DNA of 37,277 nucleotides from Brachyspira sp. (GTDB lineage Bacteria; Spirochaetota; Brachyspiria; Brachyspirales; Brachyspiraceae): NCBI RefSeq assembly GCF_029258575.1, contig NZ_JARHYI010000024.1, positions 1 to 37,277 of the forward strand, read 5' to 3'. Shown piece by piece: positions 34,120 to 37,277 of this stretch (position 1 is its first letter; each line of letters starts with the position of its first letter). The notes under the pieces were generated by a model. It saw only the letters and a program-made list of their open reading frames with translations, ran no database searches and was not told where the DNA came from. The position numbers and the translations under genes were made by a program.

Positions 34120-35211
34120 TTGAAAATAAAAGATATTGGTTTTGATGAATATTTTGAGAGATTAGCTTTAGAGAGTTTGAATATTGATTCTTTGAAAGAT
34201 ATCAATACTAATGAACTTATACCAGCAAGAGTTATAAGGATTAATAAAAGATACTACACACTTTTTTCTGATGAGGGAGAGTTTTTAGCTAGAATAAAAG
34301 GTAAGATTAGATACAATTCAGAAATACAAAGTGAGCTTCCTGTTGTAGGAGATTGGATATTAATGAAAAAATCGGATAATAATGCTTTTATTGATACTAT
34401 TCTCACTAGAAAAAATATTTTATATAGAAAGGCAAATATTAAAAAAAATGATATACAGGCTATAGTAAGTAATATTGATTATGCTTTTATTATAGTTGGT
34501 ATTGATAATGAAATGCCAATGTCTGCTATAGCAAGATATTTATCGGTTGTGCATACTTCAGGTATAAAACCTATAATAGCAATAAGTAAAATAGATTTGT
34601 ATGAAGATGCAGAGTATAAGGAATTATTAGCTACTATAAAAGAAACTTACCCAAATGAAACAGCTTTTGCATATAGTTCAAAAACGGGTAAGAATGCAGA
34701 TACATTTTTGAAATATATTAAGAAAGACACTTCATCAGTTTTTATAGGAGCCTCAGGAGCTGGAAAATCTACTATCATTAATTATCTTTTGAAAGATGAG
34801 AAGATGAAAACTCAGGAAGTAAGAGAGTACGATTTCAAAGGCATGCATACCACAACTCATAGAGAACTTTTGGTTTTAGAAAGTGGTGGTGTTGTAATAG
34901 ATACCCCTGGATTAAGAAATTTAGGTTTATGGGAAGATGATAAGGGTATAAAGAAAACTTTTGAAGATTTGGAAGAGTATGCCAAAAGATGTAAGTTTAA
35001 AGACTGCACTCATCAGCATGAGCCAAACTGCTATATATTGGAACTTCTTGAAAATGATGAAATACCTTATGAAAGATATGATGCTTATATAACACTTCTT
35101 AATGAGAATAGAGAATTACAAAAAAGTTCAATAGAGATAAAAAAAGACAGAAAAATGGCATTAAAAAAAATCACAAAGCATAGAAATACTTATAAGAAAA
35201 TTAAAAAATAA
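34120..35211 (+). CDS. rsgA: Ribosome small-subunit-dependent GTPase RsgA
   Basis: A circularly permuted GTPase that helps mature the 30S subunit. 363 residues starting at TTG (34120), with GAGG 8 bases upstream and no better ATG. N-terminal OB domain (about 33-90), G4 SKID (156-159), G1 GASGAGKST (210-218), switch I region around THRELL with TTTH, G3 DTPG (261-264) and the C-terminal zinc knuckle Cys291, Cys296, His298 or His300, Cys304. The C-terminal tail is long and basic (EIKKDRKMALKKITKHRNTY), as in other members that bind rRNA. Very sure. Confidence 0.96.
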   Translation: MKIKDIGFDEYFERLALESLNIDSLKDINTNELIPARVIRINKRYYTLFSDEGEFLARIKGKIRYNSEIQSELPVVGDWILMKKSDNNAFIDTILTRKNILYRKANIKKNDIQAIVSNIDYAFIIVGIDNEMPMSAIARYLSVVHTSGIKPIIAISKIDLYEDAEYKELLATIKETYPNETAFAYSSKTGKNADTFLKYIKKDTSSVFIGASGAGKSTIINYLLKDEKMKTQEVREYDFKGMHTTTHRELLVLESGGVVIDTPGLRNLGLWEDDKGIKKTFEDLEEYAKRCKFKDCTHQHEPNCYILELLENDEIPYERYDAYITLLNENRELQKSSIEIKKDRKMALKKITKHRNTYKKIKK

Positions 35212-35262
35212 AATTATGAGTATTTAGAAATTTACTATATACTCATAATTATTATTTAATTT
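35212..35262. terminator. Bidirectional terminator between rsgA and the NIF3-like gene
   Basis: A perfect 12-base stem, AATTATGAGTAT (35212-35223) with ATACTCATAATT (35239-35250), and a 15-base loop. AT-rich tails lie on both sides, with ATTATTTAATTTTG on plus. It starts at the base after the rsgA stop codon. Confidence 0.8.
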
Positions 35263-35265
35263 TGT

Positions 35266-35613
35266 TTAATAGTTAAGATTAACATTAAAATTATCATTCA
35301 ATAGAGGTATAATATTTATAATAGGCTCTTCATAAGGATGAACCTCTTTCATAACTTTTATAATATTTTCTATATTTTTTGTATCTGTTGCAAACTCTAC
35401 CTTATCTTCAGTAGCTTTTGATATTTCATTAACCTTTCCATCAAAAGGATTAGCCCCTTTCAATGGACGCCAATATCCTGTAATTGTTGTTACGGACATA
35501 ACATTGTCATAATTACCAACACCTAATGCCCCTATATTATTCAAAGCCTCTCTAAGTTTTTGAGTGTATTCTGCAGGTATATATATTTCTATCTTAACTT
35601 TTTTTATATTCAT
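35266..35613 (-). CDS. Small NIF3/CutA-like (YqfO C-terminal domain-like) protein
   Basis: 115 residues from the ATG at 35613, which has AAAGGA upstream; an in-frame TTG eight codons earlier would overlap the reductase gene stop and is rejected. The pattern VKIEIYIPAEYTQKLREALN, GALGVGNYDNVMSVTTITGY, WRPLKGANPFDGK and MKEVHPYEEPIINIIPL matches the ferredoxin-like domain inserted in YqfO/NIF3 proteins, in which GxYxx and HPYEEP are typical. It is a stand-alone form. Function unknown; related CutA/PII-like trimers bind metals or small ligands. It follows the aldo/keto reductase gene by 13 bases, so they likely form an operon. Confidence 0.82.
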   Translation of the reverse strand: MNIKKVKIEIYIPAEYTQKLREALNNIGALGVGNYDNVMSVTTITGYWRPLKGANPFDGKVNEISKATEDKVEFATDTKNIENIIKVMKEVHPYEEPIINIIPLLNDNFNVNLNY

Positions 35614-35626
35614 ACTTATTCCTTTA

Positions 35627-36448
35627 TTAAAAATCAAAAGTCATAGGGTCAGGTCCCACTCTGTATCCATTTTCTAATGAGTTTATCTTTTCAATATCAT
35701 TCTTATCCAATGTAAAATCAAATATATTTATATTTTCTTCTATCCTTTCTTTATTAATAGATTTAGGTATAACAGATATATTACTTTCTATATTCCATCT
35801 TAATATTATTTGAGCAGGAGTTTTATTGTATTTTTTTGCTATGTCAATTATAGTTTTATCGTTTAATAGTTTTCCTCTTCCCAAAGGCGACCATGCTTCC
35901 AGAATTATATTATGATTTTGGCAGAATTCTACTAATTCATTTCTAAGAAGATTTGGATGTCTTTCTATTTGATTTAATACAGGTGCAATATTACAATGAG
36001 CAAATATATCTTTTAGGTTATGTATTTCAAAATTGCTTAAGCCTATAGATTTAGCTTTTTTACTTTGACATATATTTTCTAATGCTCTGTATGTTTCTAA
36101 ATATCTTTCTTTTTTCTGACCAGGCCAATGAATAAGTATCAAATCTATATAATCTGTATTAAGTTTTTCCAAGCTTTCTTCAAATGATTTTCTTGTAGAA
36201 TTATATCCTTGTTTAGTATTCCATATTTTTGTAGTTATAAATACTTCTTCTCTTTTTATTCCAGTTTTTTTTATGGCTTCTCCTAATTCTTTTTCATTAT
36301 CATAAAATTGAGCCGTATCAAATTTTCTATATCCAGCATCTATAGCCCATTTAACTGCATTTTCTAATTCTTTTTTATCTGTTATTTTATATACTCCAAG
36401 TCCTAGTATAGGCATTTCTATACTATTATTAAGTTTTACATTAGTCAT
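35627..36448 (-). CDS. Aldo/keto reductase
   Basis: 273 residues, a (beta/alpha)8 NADPH-dependent carbonyl reductase of the 2,5-diketo-D-gluconate reductase type (AKR5-like). Catalytic tetrad: Asp in FDTAQFYDNE (about 44), Tyr in the same segment (about 49), Lys in ITTKIWNT (about 75) and His in LILIHWPG (about 108). Cofactor-binding IPKSINKERIEENINIFDF is present near 235-253. It ends GYRVGPDPMTFDF, typical of the group. The start has AAGGAA about 6 bases upstream (ATAAAGGAAT). Substrate unknown. Confidence 0.92.
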   Translation of the reverse strand: MTNVKLNNSIEMPILGLGVYKITDKKELENAVKWAIDAGYRKFDTAQFYDNEKELGEAIKKTGIKREEVFITTKIWNTKQGYNSTRKSFEESLEKLNTDYIDLILIHWPGQKKERYLETYRALENICQSKKAKSIGLSNFEIHNLKDIFAHCNIAPVLNQIERHPNLLRNELVEFCQNHNIILEAWSPLGRGKLLNDKTIIDIAKKYNKTPAQIILRWNIESNISVIPKSINKERIEENINIFDFTLDKNDIEKINSLENGYRVGPDPMTFDF

Positions 36449-36562
36449 AATTTATTCCTTTATTTATAGAATTAATTTTATTATATGATATAATAGATAT
36501 TATTACAGCAATATTTTTTAGTTTATATGAATTAAAAAATTGTTTTATTGTTTTTATGATTT

Positions 36563-36570
36563 TCCGATAA
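36563..36570 (+). promoter_or_regulatory. Possible sigma-28 (FliA) -10 box upstream of fliS
   Basis: TCCGATAA matches the flagellar sigma-28 -10 consensus GCCGATAA in seven of eight bases and lies 44 bases before the fliS start. The expected -35 (TAAA-like) is poor, so this is a candidate only. Confidence 0.35.
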
Positions 36571-36599
36571 TATTTAGTAATTAACATAATAATTGCAAT

Positions 36600-36607
36600 G
36601 GGGGGGG
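36600..36607 (+). repeat. Homopolymer run of eight G in the fliS ribosome binding site
   Basis: G8 followed by ATTCAA and the TTG start. Such runs slip in replication; here a length change would alter the Shine-Dalgarno strength and spacing but not the reading frame downstream. Confidence 0.85.
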
Positions 36608-36613
36608 ATTCAA

Positions 36614-37072
36614 TTGTCAAGTAATAATGGTTATGAAAAATATAAAAAAGTAGATGTTAGTACAGCTTCTCAGAATAAACTTATAGTAATGCTTTATGAC
36701 GGAGCTATAAAATTTTTGGAAACTGCCTGTGCCGCTATGGATAAGAAACATGGTACAGAAGAAGCCCATAACAATATAGTAAAAGCACAGGAAATTATAT
36801 ATGAGCTTTTAGCTTCCCTTAATTATGAGGCTGGAGATATAGCACATAGATTGGCGTCTATATATACATATATGAATCAGAAGTTAACTGAGGGCAATAT
36901 ATCAAAAACAAAACCTCCTATATTAGAGGTTATAAGATATCTTAAAGAGCTTAAAACAGCTTGGGAAGGTGTTGAAGAGCAGATTGCTAAAGGAAATGCT
37001 GAAAATAAAAGTTCATCTAATAATGATAATGCCATATCAAATGGCGACAGTAAATTAAATATAACAGGTTAA
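36614..37072 (+). CDS. fliS: Flagellar secretion chaperone FliS
   Basis: Cytosolic chaperone that binds flagellin and prevents early assembly of periplasmic flagellar filaments. About 152 residues from a TTG at 36614, placed six bases after an eight-G run (36600-36607) that must serve as ribosome binding site; a TTG at 36593 is upstream of that run and less likely. Signature VDVSTASQNKLIVMLYDGAI (near residues 13-32) and helical core up to WEGVEEQIAKGNAE; a short polar tail (SSSNNDNAISNG) follows. No other flagellar gene is in view. The frame before the TTG is open but unsupported. Confidence 0.9.
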   Translation: MSSNNGYEKYKKVDVSTASQNKLIVMLYDGAIKFLETACAAMDKKHGTEEAHNNIVKAQEIIYELLASLNYEAGDIAHRLASIYTYMNQKLTEGNISKTKPPILEVIRYLKELKTAWEGVEEQIAKGNAENKSSSNNDNAISNGDSKLNITG

Positions 37073-37102
37073 ACAGTAATGAAAAAAATATATAAATTAA
37101 CA

Positions 37103-37185
37103 TCTCAAGGCTCGGAACTCCCGAGATTCGAACCCAAACATATGGTCAATGAGTTTACCACTCTAAAACGGCACCACGGGCTCGT
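37103..37185 (-). other. Degenerate tRNA-like sequence
   Basis: On the minus strand a T-arm-like piece, GGGTTCGAATCTC (with TTCGAAT loop), and a D-arm-like piece, GTTTTAGAGTGGTAAAC, occur in the order and spacing expected of a tRNA. The anticodon arm is about eight bases short, no 7-base anticodon loop with T33 can be placed, and the acceptor halves (CGTGGTG and GAGTTCC) do not pair. It is therefore a tRNA relic or look-alike and not a working gene. A GC-rich hairpin CTCGG-AACTC-CCGAG (plus strand, about 37111-37125) lies in it. Confidence 0.35.
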
Positions 37186-37277
37186 TGCTTTTGTCGGTTG
37201 TAATCATATATACATATATTTACATATATATATATTGCTGATAGAAGCGAAAGTGCGTGTTCCTGGACATAATTGTG
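37186..37277. other. Unassigned sequence at the window end
   Basis: A TA-dinucleotide-rich stretch (about 37205-37237) followed by GC-richer DNA (GATAGAAGCGAAAGTGCGTG). No ORF can be judged because the window ends here. Confidence 0.4.

Noticed and set aside
1-37277. CRISPR arrays, transposases, integrases or phage genes
   Set aside because: No regularly spaced repeats and no such proteins were found among the supported genes.

Overview
The window is very AT-rich DNA (roughly a quarter G+C by eye) with TTG and ATG starts and strong AGGAG-type ribosome binding sites. The gene content (a DUF4954 beta-helix protein, DUF4384 protein, RNase Y, flagellar FliS, Kdo transferase, many spirochaete-type membrane proteins) points to a spirochaete, most likely Brachyspira. 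That assignment is inference from composition and gene families; no database was searched. There are no insertion sequences, CRISPR arrays, rRNA genes or intact tRNA genes. It looks like ordinary chromosome with a few decayed genes and two GC-rich oddities.

Layout. 1-2000 (+): the 3' end of an Rrf2-type repressor, a small membrane protein with a promoter right against its start codon, and waaA. 2019-2546 is a decayed outer-membrane-type gene carrying stop codons. 2571-8821 (-): folC, then a promoter-to-terminator unit with a membrane protein, ribF, rpsO and pnp, and upstream a STAS-like protein. 8870-9225 is another decayed gene. 9477-11907 (+): ychF and a CLC chloride protein with unusual pore residues, followed by a third decayed gene. 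12250-14012 (-): a VOC/glyoxalase protein, a small acidic protein and a cytidylate-kinase-like protein. 14213-19228 (+): rubrerythrin, rny with a YmdB-like phosphoesterase, a membrane protein and a secreted protein. 19302-27731 (-): parA-parB-DUF4384, secreted ankyrin protein, proA, prmA and DUF4954. 28168-30517 (+): an ArsR/SmtB-type repressor and a Zn/Cd P-type ATPase under a perfect inverted-repeat operator. 30641-34057 (+): a tiny ORF with a pentanucleotide tandem repeat, then an MBOAT O-acetyltransferase and an AlgX/AlgJ-like partner. 34120-37072: rsgA (+), a NIF3/CutA-like small protein and an aldo/keto reductase (-), then fliS (+). The end holds a degenerate tRNA-like patch.

Functional themes. 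RNA turnover and translation: pnp, rny, rpsO, rsgA, prmA and ychF. Cofactors and metabolism: folC, ribF and proA. Metal and oxidative stress: the ArsR/P-type ATPase pair and rubrerythrin. Cell surface: waaA and the MBOAT/AlgX-like acetylation pair. Chromosome segregation: parAB.

The most interesting signal is at 30579-30923. A good promoter and ribosome binding site drive a 31-codon ORF containing 4.8 copies of the pentamer ACCGA. Gaining one copy, or losing two, would shift it into a stop-free frame that runs into the start of the O-acetyltransferase gene. This is a candidate phase-variable switch for surface acetylation. Other leads are three genes whose -10 boxes lie 6-8 bases before the ATG (probable leaderless mRNAs), a CLC protein with alanine at the gating-glutamate position, and a run of eight G in the ribosome binding site of fliS.
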